A stretch of 26,170 bases of DNA. Source: Faecalibacterium prausnitzii (lineage in GTDB: Bacteria; Bacillota; Clostridia; Oscillospirales; Ruminococcaceae). The notes beneath the pieces were generated by a model. It saw nothing but the letters and a program-made list of their open reading frames with translations, did no database searches and was not told the DNA's origin. Shown piece by piece: positions 11,072 through 19,650 of this stretch. The stretch spans positions 19,680 to 45,849 of the forward strand of contig DCCL01000220.1 in NCBI GenBank assembly GCA_002313795.1, in the 5' to 3' direction. The position numbers and the translations under genes were made by a program. Every line of letters begins with the position of its first letter. Within the stretch, counting starts at the first letter, position 1.

Positions 11072-12983
11072 CAACGCCGCAGTAGACCGCCTGAACGCCT
11101 TGGTGTCCAAGCTGGTGGCTGCTATCCGCCCGCCGCCCAACGTGACGGTCAGCGAGTGGGCTGCACAAAACCGTGTCCTGTCCCCGGAAGCATCTGCCGA
11201 ACAAGGCCGCTGGCGCAACAGCAGAACGCCCTATCTGGTGGAAATCATGGACGCATACTCCGACCCTCGCATCCACCACATCGTTGTCGTAGCGTCCTCG
11301 CAGGTTGGCAAGAGCGAGTTCGAGAACAACGTCATCGGCAGAACGATTGATGTTGACCCCGGCTCCATCCTGTTCATCCATCCGCAGATGACGGATGCCA
11401 AGGAGTACAGCAAGCTGCGTATCGCCCCCATGATACGAGATTGCCCTACGCTGCGGGCCAAGGTTGCGGAAGCCAAGAGCCGGGACAGCGGCAACACGAT
11501 TCTGCAGAAAAGCTATCCCGGCGGCATCCTGACCATGTGCGGCTCCACCGAGGCGCACGCTCTGGCATCGAAGCCTATCCGCTATGTGCTGGGCGATGAA
11601 CGTGACCGCTGGGCTACGAGTGCCGGCACAGAGGGCGACCCTTGGGAACTGGCAATGGCCAGACAGACCACGTTCTACAACGCCAAGGCGGTGGAGGTCA
11701 GCACGCCCACCATCAAGGGCCACAGTGCCATTGCCAAGTCCTACGTCAAGGGCACGATGGAACGCTGGGTGTCCCAGTGCCCGCACTGCAAGGGCTTCCA
11801 CGAACTGCGCTGGGAGGATATTCGGTACGAGTATGACACCATCGAAACCCACGGCGAGAAAACCTACAAAGTCAAGGACGTGTGGTATCTCTGCCCGGAG
11901 TGCGGCTGCATTTCGGACGAGGTGACCATGAAGCGGGCTCCGGCTCACTGGCAAGCGGAAAACCCCGCAGCCTATGAGAATGGAATCCGCTCTTTTTGGC
12001 TGAACAGCTTTGTTTCGCAGTGGGCAGCATGGAAAGATACCGTGCTGAAATATCTGAACGCCTTGGGTGACACCAAGAAGATGCAGGTCGTCTACAACAC
12101 CCGCCTTGGGCTGTTGTGGGAAGATCGCGGCGATGTGCAGGACGAGGACACCATGCTGGGCCGCAGGGAGGAATACCCCGCAGAGCTACCAGATGGTGTG
12201 TTGTTCTTGACCGCTGGCATTGATACCCAAGATGACCGCATGGAGTACGAGATTGTGGGCTTCGGCCACTTCGGGGAAACGTGGGGCATCGAAAAGGGCA
12301 TTGTTATGGGCCGCCCGGACAGCGATGAAGTCTGGCGGCAGCTGGACGAGTTGGTTTTTGATAGGCAGCTAAAGTTCTCCGATGGATTGAAGCTGACTGT
12401 GTCCATTTCGTTTGTAGACGAAGGCGGACACTTTACGCAGGATGTTCGTATGCGCTGCCATGACCGAATCGGCAAAAAGGTTTTTTGTATCAAGGGTATG
12501 CCGGGCCCAGATAAACCCTTTACGGCCCCGCCAAAACAGCAGAAAATCACGATTCAAAACAAGTACGTTGGGATGTGCTGGCAATACCAGATAGGCGTTG
12601 ACTCTGGAAAGCAAATCATCATGGACGATTTGAAAGTACAGGCGCCGGGAGCCCGGTACTGCCACTTCCCGCGCCGGGATGACTACGGTCCGAGATATTT
12701 CAACGGCTTGCTGTCCGAACACTTGATTTACAAAGAGGGGCATCGCAACCCGTGGCAGTGGGATAAAATTTCCGGCCATGAGCGCAACGAGCCCTTGGAC
12801 TGCAGAAACTACGCTCTGGCGGCTTACAAGGTCGTGCCAAAAGACCTTGATGCCATTGACCGCAGGCTGAAACGGCTGCGCGGCAAGGCTGTCGATGCTC
12901 CGACAGCAGTAAATATTCAACAACCGATTTCCCGCTCCCAGCCCCAAGGCAGGAAGCGGGAGAAACTTTTAGATGACTGGTGA
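11064..12983 (+). CDS. Terminase large subunit, GpA family
   Basis: I chose ATG 11064, which overlaps the small-subunit stop. The 639-residue length is almost that of lambda gpA (641). The ATPase domain has a Walker-A-like ASSQVGKS (77-84) and a Walker-B-like LGDERD (176-181). Two CxxC pairs, CPHC (239-242) and CPEC (277-280), form a zinc-binding insert. The nuclease domain shows acidic residues in GIDTQDD (Asp387), FVDEGGH (Asp452) and PLDCRNYALAA (Asp579). The enzyme cuts concatemeric DNA at cos and pumps it into the prohead. A GpA-type enzyme predicts cos-type packaging. The C-terminal ~40 residues are basic and probably contact the portal. Confidence 0.96.
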   Translation: MSDNAAVDRLNALVSKLVAAIRPPPNVTVSEWAAQNRVLSPEASAEQGRWRNSRTPYLVEIMDAYSDPRIHHIVVVASSQVGKSEFENNVIGRTIDVDPGSILFIHPQMTDAKEYSKLRIAPMIRDCPTLRAKVAEAKSRDSGNTILQKSYPGGILTMCGSTEAHALASKPIRYVLGDERDRWATSAGTEGDPWELAMARQTTFYNAKAVEVSTPTIKGHSAIAKSYVKGTMERWVSQCPHCKGFHELRWEDIRYEYDTIETHGEKTYKVKDVWYLCPECGCISDEVTMKRAPAHWQAENPAAYENGIRSFWLNSFVSQWAAWKDTVLKYLNALGDTKKMQVVYNTRLGLLWEDRGDVQDEDTMLGRREEYPAELPDGVLFLTAGIDTQDDRMEYEIVGFGHFGETWGIEKGIVMGRPDSDEVWRQLDELVFDRQLKFSDGLKLTVSISFVDEGGHFTQDVRMRCHDRIGKKVFCIKGMPGPDKPFTAPPKQQKITIQNKYVGMCWQYQIGVDSGKQIIMDDLKVQAPGARYCHFPRRDDYGPRYFNGLLSEHLIYKEGHRNPWQWDKISGHERNEPLDCRNYALAAYKVVPKDLDAIDRRLKRLRGKAVDAPTAVNIQQPISRSQPQGRKREKLLDDW

Positions 12984-12993
12984 GGTGTGAGTT

Positions 12994-13248
12994 ATGGATA
13001 CCGCGACCATCAAAAAGCGGCTGGAATTCCACACGCAGCGGCTTGACAACTTGTATTTGGCGTACAACAAGCTGCTTTCCGGCGGCGTGAAAAGCTACCG
13101 TCTTGATGACCGGGAACTTACACGCCTCGACCTCGGCAAATTGAGCGATGAAATCAAGGAAGCCGAGGAAAAAGTCGATGAACTGACCGCGCTGCTGAAC
13201 GGCCAGAGTGCCCGCAAGGCATTTGGCGTTATCCCGCGCGATTGGTGA
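12994..13248 (+). CDS. Small head-joining protein (gpW-position, DUF6148-like)
   Basis: ATG 12994 follows GAGGTG. The 84-residue product consists of two helices, with a coiled-coil-type C-terminal half (LSDEIKEAEEKVDELTALL). Between them is a short YNKLLSGGVKSYRL segment, typical of the small proteins encoded between large terminase and portal in lambda-like and Mu-like heads (lambda gpW is 68 residues). A role in closing the head-tail connector is likely from position and length rather than from a diagnostic motif. Confidence 0.72.
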   Translation: MDTATIKKRLEFHTQRLDNLYLAYNKLLSGGVKSYRLDDRELTRLDLGKLSDEIKEAEEKVDELTALLNGQSARKAFGVIPRDW

Positions 13249-13262
13249 TTCTTTAGGGTAAC

Positions 13263-13323
13263 AGCCCATCTGGGCTTTTGCCGCGGGCTGGCTGCTTTTT
13301 ACTCCTTTCCCCAGCCAGCCCGC
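13263..13323 (+). promoter_or_regulatory. Tandem hairpins in the leader of the portal gene
   Basis: The 105-base gap before the portal gene holds two hairpins. The first is a short AGCCC-ATCT-GGGCT stem followed by TTTT (13263-13279). The second is a perfect 12-bp stem, GCGGGCTGGCTG (13283-13294) with CAGCCAGCCCGC (13312-13323), around a 17-base pyrimidine-rich loop. The first could be a weak terminator. The second ends 15 bases before the portal Shine-Dalgarno sequence and may tune expression or protect the mRNA end. Confidence 0.6.
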
Positions 13324-13353
13324 TTAGCTTGAAAACAACGGAGGCGATTACTT

Positions 13354-14958
13354 TTGAGCGTCAGATACCGCGTCACTGCTGCGCCGCAAGCCAGCGGATA
13401 CAGCGAAGCGGGCGCATCCTACAAACGGCGCGCGCTGCGGGCATTTTTCCCCAACAGCAACTCGCCGAGCAGCGATATACACGACAACGCCGACACCCTG
13501 CGGCAGCGCAGCCGGATGCTCTACATGAGCGCGCCGATTGCCACGAGTGCCATCAACACCAACCGCACAAAGGTGGTCGGCACTGGCCTGACCCTGAAAG
13601 CTACCATTGACCGGGATGTTCTGGGGCTTTCCCCGGAAGCAGCTAAGGAATGGCAGACCAAGGTTGAGGCCGAATTCCGGCTGTGGGCAGAGAACCGCCG
13701 CAACTGCGATGCCATGGGGCTGAACAACTTCTATGGCTTGCAGCAGCTGGCTTTGAAAAGCTGGTTGATGAGCGGCGATGTATTCGCCGTGGTGAAAATC
13801 CGCAACACAGATAAGCTGCACCCTTACGGTCTGCGGCTGCATCTGGTGGAAGCTGACCGAGTATCCACCCCGGACAGGTACGGCGGTCTGCTGGATGGTC
13901 TGGGCTACACCGAGGGCAAGAATCCCGACAACGGCAACAAAATCTATGATGGCGTGGAAGTGGATAGCAGCGGCGCAATCGTAGCCTACTGGGTGCGCAA
14001 CACCTACCCGCACGAGTGGAAGAGCGATACGACCACATGGCAGCGGGTGGAAGCGGTTGGCGCAAAGACCGGGCTGCCCCAGATCCTGCACATCATGGAA
14101 TCGGAACGCCCCGACCAGTACCGTGGTGTTCCGCTCATTGCGCCCATCATCGAGCCGCTGCTCCAGTTGCGCAGATACACCGAATCTGAACTGATTGCAG
14201 CACTGGTCCAGAGCTACTTCACGGCGTGGATCGTGTCGCAAACGCCCAAGAGCGCAATTCCGTTCAACGAAGTGGGCGGCGGCGACCTCGGCGGTGTTCC
14301 TGTGGACAACCCGCAGACCGACAATGCCAGCCACAGCGAGAACGAGTACGAGATGGGCCCCGGTCAGGTGTTCCACCTCGACAAGGACGAGGACATCAAG
14401 TTCGGCAGTCCGAATGTCCCCACCGCTGGCTTCGATACGTTTGTCAAGACGCTGTGCAAGCTGATGGGTGGTGCCATTGAAATGCCGTATGAACTGCTGC
14501 TGAAAGAGTTCAGCGCCAGTTACTCGGCCAGCCGCGCAGCTCTGCTGGAAGCGTGGGAGGCGTTTAAGATGCGCCGCACATGGTTGGTGGACAGCTTCTG
14601 CCAGCCTGCGTATGAAATCTGGCTGGCAGAGGCCGTAGCCCGTGGGCGAGTAGTCGCTCCGGGCTTTTTTGATGACCCGCTGCTCCGGGCAGCGTGGTGC
14701 GGTGCTCGCTGGATCGGCCCTGTGCAGGGCAGCCTTGACCCGCAGAAAGAGGTCGAAGCGGCAATCCTCCAGACCCACCACGGCTTCCGCACCCATGAGC
14801 AGGTCACCCGCGAGATGGGCGGCGGCGACTGGGAGGAAAACGCTGAACAGCTGGCTCGTGAAAACGAGATGCTGAAAGCTGCTGGCGGCGAGGGCGTAAT
14901 CGAAACCACCGCCAGCATCACTACACAGGGAGGTACACAAAATGCCCAAACCGAATAA
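13354..14958 (+). CDS. Portal protein, lambda gpB family
   Basis: The start is TTG 13354, behind ACGGAGG; it is the only well-placed start for this frame. The length of 534 residues matches lambda gpB (533). Recognisable parts are the N-terminal YKRRALRAFFPNSNSPSSDI, LRQRSRMLYMSAPIATSAIN, the VVGTGLTLKATID strand, the LHLVEADRVSTP segment and the VPLIAPIIEPLLQLRRYTES helix. Also present are FHLDKDEDIKFGSPNVP and the LLKEFSASYSASRAALLEAW stretch typical of lambda-type portals. The portal forms the dodecameric ring through which DNA enters and leaves. The 3' end overlaps the protease start by 17 bases. A TTG start together with a hairpin leader may keep the level low. Confidence 0.95.
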   Translation: MSVRYRVTAAPQASGYSEAGASYKRRALRAFFPNSNSPSSDIHDNADTLRQRSRMLYMSAPIATSAINTNRTKVVGTGLTLKATIDRDVLGLSPEAAKEWQTKVEAEFRLWAENRRNCDAMGLNNFYGLQQLALKSWLMSGDVFAVVKIRNTDKLHPYGLRLHLVEADRVSTPDRYGGLLDGLGYTEGKNPDNGNKIYDGVEVDSSGAIVAYWVRNTYPHEWKSDTTTWQRVEAVGAKTGLPQILHIMESERPDQYRGVPLIAPIIEPLLQLRRYTESELIAALVQSYFTAWIVSQTPKSAIPFNEVGGGDLGGVPVDNPQTDNASHSENEYEMGPGQVFHLDKDEDIKFGSPNVPTAGFDTFVKTLCKLMGGAIEMPYELLLKEFSASYSASRAALLEAWEAFKMRRTWLVDSFCQPAYEIWLAEAVARGRVVAPGFFDDPLLRAAWCGARWIGPVQGSLDPQKEVEAAILQTHHGFRTHEQVTREMGGGDWEENAEQLARENEMLKAAGGEGVIETTASITTQGGTQNAQTE

Positions 14959-16174
14959 CAGCCCGCAGGTGAGCATCCAGCGACCCTGCTATGCGATGGC
15001 CAGCACTGATGGCCAGACCGCCGACATCACCATGTACGGCGAAATCGTGGAATCGCAGCCTACCGACTGGTGGACGGGAGAACCCATCCCCGGCCAGTAC
15101 ATCATTGAGAGCGAGTTTCTGTCGGACTTGCAGCAGGTCGAGCACTGCTCGGAGATCACCATCCGCATGGACAGTCTGGGCGGCGATGCTGGCGTTTCCA
15201 TCCTGATTCACAACAGGTTACGCGAGTTGGCCGCTAAGGGCACAAAGCTGACCTGCATTGTGGATGGTGTGGCTATGTCTGGCGGCAGCCTTATCATGTG
15301 CGCCTGTGACACGGTCAAGGCGAATCCGTCCAGCCTTGTAATGATTCACAAGTGCTGGTCCCGCTTCTTTGGCAGCTACAATGCCGATGAACTGCGCAAA
15401 GCTGCGGAAGCCAACGATGCGTGGGACAAAAGCCAAGTCGCGATTTACAAGCGCAAGACCGGGCTTTCCGAAACCGTGCTGCTGCACATGATGGGTGACA
15501 CTACCTACATGACAGGCAAAGAAGCCATTGAAAAGGGCTTTGCCGATGAACTGCTGGACGATGCCGAGCCCGTGGCAATTTCCGCAAGCGCAGACCGCCA
15601 GACCATCTACGCCAAGGGTCACGCCTTGCGCCTGATGCCGGGCGTAAAGCTGCCCGACAACATTCCTATGGCTAAAGCGGCTGCACCTGCTGCCGCTCCT
15701 GCAAATACACCGGCGGCACCCGCCGCCCAGTCCAACGAAGGAGGACAAACCACTATGGCAAACAATGCAAACCCCACCCCTGCAACCCCCGCAGCGGAGA
15801 ACCCGCAGGCTGCAATCGATGCCGCCGTGAGCGCAGAGCGCAACCGTCTGGCCGAGATCGATTCTGTGGCGAACCTGTTTGACCCTGCTATGGTGCAGGA
15901 GGCCAAGTACGGCGAAACCGCTTGCGATGCTCGTGAGCTGGCGTTCCGTGCCGCCAAGGCTGCTGCAGAACAGGGCCACGATTTCCTGAAGAATCTGGCT
16001 GCTGACAATGCTGCATCCGGCGCAAGCGGCGTTGAGGCCGTTCCGGGTGCATCCGCATCCGGCGACCCGGAATCCCTGCCCGATGCAAAGGGCAATGTGC
16101 CTAAGACGCAGGCCGAGCGCATGGCCGCTGCCGATGCAGCTATCGCAGACCTGTTCGGCGACAACAAGAAGTAA
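14942..16174 (+). CDS. ClpP-like head maturation protease with C-terminal scaffold region
   Basis: ATG 14942 follows GGGAGGT. Residues 1-205 form a ClpP/S14-type (S49-related) protease fold: ITIRMDSLGGDAG (72-84), GVAMSGGS with probable nucleophile Ser113, MIHK with His136, and MGDTTYMTGKEAIEKGFADE with probable Asp186. A linker very rich in Ala and Pro follows (about 235-285), then a helical scaffold-like region. The total of 410 residues compares with 439 for lambda gpC, which has the same arrangement. It would cleave scaffold and portal or capsid partners during head assembly. A strong internal ribosome binding site and in-frame ATG inside it make a nested scaffold (separate entry). Confidence 0.93.
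   Translation: MPKPNNSPQVSIQRPCYAMASTDGQTADITMYGEIVESQPTDWWTGEPIPGQYIIESEFLSDLQQVEHCSEITIRMDSLGGDAGVSILIHNRLRELAAKGTKLTCIVDGVAMSGGSLIMCACDTVKANPSSLVMIHKCWSRFFGSYNADELRKAAEANDAWDKSQVAIYKRKTGLSETVLLHMMGDTTYMTGKEAIEKGFADELLDDAEPVAISASADRQTIYAKGHALRLMPGVKLPDNIPMAKAAAPAAAPANTPAAPAAQSNEGGQTTMANNANPTPATPAAENPQAAIDAAVSAERNRLAEIDSVANLFDPAMVQEAKYGETACDARELAFRAAKAAAEQGHDFLKNLAADNAASGASGVEAVPGASASGDPESLPDAKGNVPKTQAERMAAADAAIADLFGDNKK
15755..16174 (+). CDS. Nested scaffold protein from internal in-frame start (Nu3-like)
   Basis: Inside the protease gene, AAGGAGG (15738-15744) stands 10 bases before ATG 15755, which is in the same frame (residue 272 of the long protein). This gives a 139-residue protein starting MANNANPTPATPAAENPQAA. 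It has a disordered Ala/Pro/Thr-rich start, helices (AIDAAVSAERNRLAEIDSVA and further) and a C-terminal ERMAAADAAIADLFGDNKK helix. In lambda, Nu3 scaffold is made exactly this way from within gene C. The Shine-Dalgarno match is as good as those of the standalone genes here, and it precisely separates protease plus linker from scaffold. Confidence 0.82.
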   Translation: MANNANPTPATPAAENPQAAIDAAVSAERNRLAEIDSVANLFDPAMVQEAKYGETACDARELAFRAAKAAAEQGHDFLKNLAADNAASGASGVEAVPGASASGDPESLPDAKGNVPKTQAERMAAADAAIADLFGDNKK

Positions 16175-16188
16175 GGAGGAACACTACT

Positions 16189-16596
16189 ATGAGCGAACTG
16201 AGCAAATCTCTCGGCACCATGGAGTATGATGGCCTGATTGCCGACATCAACCCCAAGCTGGTTGTCAGCGGCGGTACTCTCCGCAAGCTGGGCACTGCTG
16301 GCACCATCAAGCGTGGCACCATTCTGGCAAAGTCTGGCGGTACTACTGGCGATAACAAGCTGGTTGCGCTGGGCACCGCTGTTACTGGTGCTACGGAAAC
16401 CCTGACTGCATACGCCATCCTGTGTGATGATGTTGATGTTGGCACCACCGATGATGTGACCGTGCCCATCTATCTGGCTGGCTGCTTCAACCTGAACAAG
16501 TGCATCACCATCAACGACCACACCATCACCGAGGCCGAAAAGGATGCCCTGCGCAACGGCGGCATCATCTTCAAGGCCGCCGCACCCGCACTGTAA
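16189..16596 (+). CDS. Head decoration protein, lambda gpD family
   Basis: ATG 16189 follows AAGGAGG, 14 bases after the protease/scaffold stop. The 135-residue product is rich in Gly, Thr and Val and shows the gpD-type (HDPD) layout. It opens with DGLIADINPKLVVSGGTL and continues with IKRGTILAKSGG and an AILCDDVDVG segment. It then reads VPIYLAGCFNLNKC and ends with ALRNGGIIFKAA. gpD trimers sit on the outside of the expanded capsid and stabilise it; lambda gpD is 110 residues. Position between scaffold and major capsid is the same as in lambda. Confidence 0.92.
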   Translation: MSELSKSLGTMEYDGLIADINPKLVVSGGTLRKLGTAGTIKRGTILAKSGGTTGDNKLVALGTAVTGATETLTAYAILCDDVDVGTTDDVTVPIYLAGCFNLNKCITINDHTITEAEKDALRNGGIIFKAAAPAL

Positions 16597-16609
16597 GGAG
16601 GATATAACA

Positions 16610-17692
16610 ATGCCTGCTGAACTGAATTTCTTCGATACCTACACCCTGATGGCCGTGTACAAGCGCGCCGTTCCCCGGCAGACCTTTTTCCGTGACCGCT
16701 ACTTCGGCACCGATGATGGCGACATCTTCAACTCCGACAAGGTGCTGACCGAGTACATGGACGGTGACCGCAAGATGGCTGCGTTCGTTGGCCCTCGTGT
16801 CGGTGCTATCCCGATGGAGCGCATGGGCTACGAGATCCACGAGTTCGAGCCCGCCGCTATCGGTGTGAGCCGCGAGCTGTCCGCCGATGACCTGACCAAG
16901 CGTGGCTTTGGCGAGGCCATCTATGCTAACAGCACCCCCGCCCAGCGTGCAGCACGTCTGACCCAGAACGACCTCGTAGACATGGATAACCGCATCATCC
17001 GCACCGAGGAGTGGATGTGCGCACAGACCATGCTGGAGAACGGCTGCACCATGCAGGAAATGATCGACAACCAGACCAAGGGCGAGGCCAAGGTCGTGAA
17101 GTTCTACAACCCCGGCCACGAGAACGACCATCTGTACACTGTGGCGCACAAGTGGTCCGAGGACACTGGTGACTTCTTCGGCGATGTTCCCGCCATGTGC
17201 CGTATGCTGTCCAAGCGCGGTCTGCGCGCCGTTGACCTGCTGTTGGGTGCCGATGTGTACGATGCTGTCCTGAACATGGAAAAGGTTCAGCGTCTGCTGG
17301 ACAAGAACTCTGGCATCATCGTTGGCAAAATCGAGCAGGAACTGAGCGCATACGATGGCGTTACCTACGGCGGAACCCTCAACTTCCGCGGCTATAAGCT
17401 GAACCTCATTTCCGTGGACGAAACCTATGTTGACACCGCCAACAAGGAGCAGCGTTACTTCCCCAAGACCGATGCTCTGATTACGGCTCCCGCCTGTGGC
17501 CACCTGATGTATGGCGCCATCACCCAGATTAACTACGGTGAGACCCAGCACTCTACCATCGCCAACCGCCGCGTTCCCAAGTTCAGCATCGATCAGGAGA
17601 ACGACGTGCGCAAGATGAGCCTGAAAGCTCGCCCGCTGGCTGCACCCAAGAACTACATCCCTTGGATTCGTGCCAAGAACGTGGTCGGCTAA
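16610..17692 (+). CDS. Major capsid protein, lambda gpE family
   Basis: ATG 16610 follows AAGGAGG (16595-16601) and is the right start although the frame is open upstream. The length is 360 residues (lambda gpE 341). Family features include the opening FFDTYTLMAVYKRAVPRQTF, FRDRYFGTDDGDIFNSDKV, the ERMGYEIHEFEPAAIGVSRE segment and AQRAARLTQNDLVDMDNRII. The C-terminus reads PRVPKFSI-like (ANRRVPKFSID) and ends with RARPLAAPKNYIPWI-like sequence (LKARPLAAPKNYIPW). It forms the HK97-fold icosahedral shell. Codon use is strongly biased to GC-ending codons, as expected of a highly expressed gene. Confidence 0.95.
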   Translation: MPAELNFFDTYTLMAVYKRAVPRQTFFRDRYFGTDDGDIFNSDKVLTEYMDGDRKMAAFVGPRVGAIPMERMGYEIHEFEPAAIGVSRELSADDLTKRGFGEAIYANSTPAQRAARLTQNDLVDMDNRIIRTEEWMCAQTMLENGCTMQEMIDNQTKGEAKVVKFYNPGHENDHLYTVAHKWSEDTGDFFGDVPAMCRMLSKRGLRAVDLLLGADVYDAVLNMEKVQRLLDKNSGIIVGKIEQELSAYDGVTYGGTLNFRGYKLNLISVDETYVDTANKEQRYFPKTDALITAPACGHLMYGAITQINYGETQHSTIANRRVPKFSIDQENDVRKMSLKARPLAAPKNYIPWIRAKNVVG

Positions 17693-17716
17693 GTCCGGCC
17701 TGAAAGGAGTACACCG

Positions 17717-18154
17717 ATGATCGTTGAAATTCTTTGTGGCGGCTATGGCTGCCCCACCAAGACTGGCGTTCACACTGTTGCGCATGGCGAGCGGTGCGAG
17801 GTCAGCGATGCCGAAGCAGTCCGCCTTATTGGGCTGGGTGTGGCGAAATACGCGTTTTCTGCACCCACTGCCCCGGAAACGGCCCCTGTGGAGGCTCCGG
17901 CAGCTGCGGAAGGTAACGACACTCCCGCAGACGAAGCCTCGCAGAACGGCTCCGAGGCGGCGCACCTCGACCCCGACCAGCTGCACGAAATGACCGTTGC
18001 CAACCTGAAAAAACTGGCTGCGGATATGGGCATCGACACCAAGCAGCTCAAGACCAAGGACGCACTCATTCAGGCAATCTGCGCCGAGGACGTTGTGCCC
18101 GGTGACGAGTGCGCCGATGGTCCTGAACTGGCAGCGGCGATGCCCACGGCGTGA
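17717..18154 (+). CDS. FI-position head-completion protein with HeH/SAP-like domain
   Basis: ATG 17717 follows AAAGGAG. Of its 145 residues, 1-48 form a small beta-rich unit (IVEILCGGYGCPTKTGVHTV and AVRLIGLGVAKYAF), followed by an Ala/Pro/Glu-rich linker (about 49-85). A helix-extended-loop-helix domain comes next (LHEMTVANLKKLAADMGI, KTKDALIQAI, about 90-120). HeH/SAP-like domains bind nucleic acid or occur in Rho-N-like folds. The place right after the capsid gene corresponds to lambda FI, which helps packaging. The stop overlaps the next GTG start as GTGA. Confidence 0.7.
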   Translation: MIVEILCGGYGCPTKTGVHTVAHGERCEVSDAEAVRLIGLGVAKYAFSAPTAPETAPVEAPAAAEGNDTPADEASQNGSEAAHLDPDQLHEMTVANLKKLAADMGIDTKQLKTKDALIQAICAEDVVPGDECADGPELAAAMPTA

Positions 18155-18510
18155 GTGCCTTTAAGGACGCTGTGCAGGAAGACCTGAACAGCGTCTTTCT
18201 GAATCTGGACGAGTTCGCCGAAACGCACACGGTCTACTATGACGGTGAGGAATACCCGGACGTTCCCATGGTACTGACGGGCCTCTCCGAAACAGAACGT
18301 GCACGCCAGAGCATCAGCGACCATGCGCAGGGCCTGTACCGGGTCAGCCGGGTGCTGCATTGCGACATTGCAGCCCTCAGCGGGAAGCAGCCGGAAAAGG
18401 ACTGCAAGCTGGGCATTGATGAAGACGGATTCGTCCGAACCTACTATGTGGCATCTTCCGTCTGCGAGATGGGGATGCTGCGGGTGGAACTGGAGGCGAT
18501 TGACGAATGA
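18151..18510 (+). CDS. Head-tail joining protein (FII-like)
   Basis: The start is GTG 18151, overlapping the preceding TGA as GTGA. The length of 119 residues is close to lambda gpFII (117). It opens FKDAVQEDLNSVFLNLDEFA, then EETHTVYYDG-like sequence (AETHTVYYDGEEY), which resembles the start of the phage head-tail joining family. The rest is beta-rich (LYRVSRVLHCDIAAL, GFVRTYYVASSVCEMGMLRV). It would sit at the connector and form the platform for tail attachment. The stop overlaps the next start as ATGA. Confidence 0.8.
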   Translation: MSAFKDAVQEDLNSVFLNLDEFAETHTVYYDGEEYPDVPMVLTGLSETERARQSISDHAQGLYRVSRVLHCDIAALSGKQPEKDCKLGIDEDGFVRTYYVASSVCEMGMLRVELEAIDE

Positions 18511-19118
18511 GCGATGTAACAACGGACACCATGATGCACAGCGTAGCTGCTGGCATTGCCGTTGACATTGCGGAAGAGGGTTTTGACCGCGTGTCGGCCA
18601 TCCTTGCCGGAATCCCCGGCGGTGCCAATCGTGCTGTCGGCTCTGCGCTGGCTCGTGCCGCTGCTGCCGGAAAAACGGTGGCGAAGCGGGCGGTCACGCA
18701 GGAGTATGCCATCAGCAGCAGCGAGTTTTCCAACCGTACAAAGAACATCAACAACATCCAGCGGGGCGGCAATGGCGAAGTTTCCATCAACTTCGGCTAT
18801 CGTGGCAGCGTCATCCCCCTTAGAGTTTTCGATACCAAGGTGGACCGCAGCGGCCGTGTGGTTACTCGTGTGAAGAAGTCCAGCACCAGACAGGCGCTGG
18901 ATCACGCTTTTGAGGCGAAGATGGGTTCCCACTACGGCATTTACGAACGGCAAGGCGAAAAGCGATTCCCGGTCAAGGAACTGTTTGGCCCCGCCACCCC
19001 GCAGATGATGTACTCCAACGAGAATGTCATGGACTCCATCGAGGAGAAAATGGCATCCACCTACGAGGAACGCATTGAGCACGAAATCACACGAATTTTG
19101 AACGGATGGGGTGTCTGA
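18507..19118 (+). CDS. Minor tail protein Z-like
   Basis: ATG 18507 overlaps the FII-like stop. The 203-residue product (lambda gpZ 192) has an N-terminal Ala-rich helical part with ANRAVGSALARAAAAGKTVA and KRAVTQEYAISSSEF (about 46-75), typical of GPZ-family proteins. A beta-rich middle follows (EVSINFGYRGSVIPLRVF), and the C-terminus has SIEEKMASTYEERIEHEITR. gpZ family members act at the head-proximal end of the tail and in DNA positioning. The next gene starts just after its stop. Confidence 0.83.
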   Translation: MSDVTTDTMMHSVAAGIAVDIAEEGFDRVSAILAGIPGGANRAVGSALARAAAAGKTVAKRAVTQEYAISSSEFSNRTKNINNIQRGGNGEVSINFGYRGSVIPLRVFDTKVDRSGRVVTRVKKSSTRQALDHAFEAKMGSHYGIYERQGEKRFPVKELFGPATPQMMYSNENVMDSIEEKMASTYEERIEHEITRILNGWGV

Positions 19119-19119
19119 T

Positions 19120-19650
19120 ATGACCAGCGTTGTTTTGCTTGAACAGCTGAAAGCCTTTACCGAGAAAATCATGGCCGACATGATTCTCCCAGTGGCTATG
19201 CAGCAGGGCGATACCGAACAGGCCTACCGTGCCCCGGAAGTTTACCTGATGCGGCTTCCCGACAGCCGTTCGGCCAAGAAGAAAGCCCCCTACATCATCC
19301 ATCGGGTCATCCCGCTGGCTACTGAACAGCAGCCCGGCAGCGAAGAGCGCACAGTCGTTTCTGTGCGCTCTATCTTTTGCTGCTACAACCCGGATGAACA
19401 GGAGGGCGACCTTGCGCTCCTGAACATGATGGAGCGGTTTCGTGTGGAATTGCTCAAAGTTCGCAAGGTAGGCGGCACTGGGGCAGATGGAAAGCCTCGG
19501 TATCAGTTCGCCCTTGACCTTTCTCCCGGTCACAAGCTGGAAAGCATCCCTTACGATGAGGATTCCAAGCCTTACTATGCCGGAGAGATGATTACCTACT
19601 GGAAGCTGCCAATCGTGCAGCAAACGGAGGACATTAAGTTATGGCGGTAA
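19120..19650 (+). CDS. Putative tail completion/terminator protein
   Basis: I prefer ATG 19120, directly after the previous stop, although GTG 19111 in the same frame is possible. The product is 176 residues, alpha/beta, with IIHRVIPLATEQQ, a strand-rich middle (ERTVVSVRSIFCCYN), ALLNMMERFRVELLKVRKVG and a C-terminal YYAGEMITYWKLPIV. Proteins encoded at this spot, between gpZ-like and sheath genes, usually cap the tail tube or link it to the head. The function rests mainly on position. It overlaps the next gene by 10 bases. Confidence 0.62.
   Translation: MTSVVLLEQLKAFTEKIMADMILPVAMQQGDTEQAYRAPEVYLMRLPDSRSAKKKAPYIIHRVIPLATEQQPGSEERTVVSVRSIFCCYNPDEQEGDLALLNMMERFRVELLKVRKVGGTGADGKPRYQFALDLSPGHKLESIPYDEDSKPYYAGEMITYWKLPIVQQTEDIKLWR

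Noticed and set aside
10899..11954. A 351-residue reverse-strand ORF
   Set aside because: It crosses the small/large terminase border on the wrong strand and shows no domain.
13348..14976. A 542-residue reverse-strand ORF
   Set aside because: It is exactly antisense to the portal gene, whose lambda gpB identity is clear; the protein is low-complexity in Ala, His and Val.
16571..17986. A 471-residue reverse-strand ORF
   Set aside because: It is antisense to the major capsid gene and part of the FI-position gene; no domain and no start signal.
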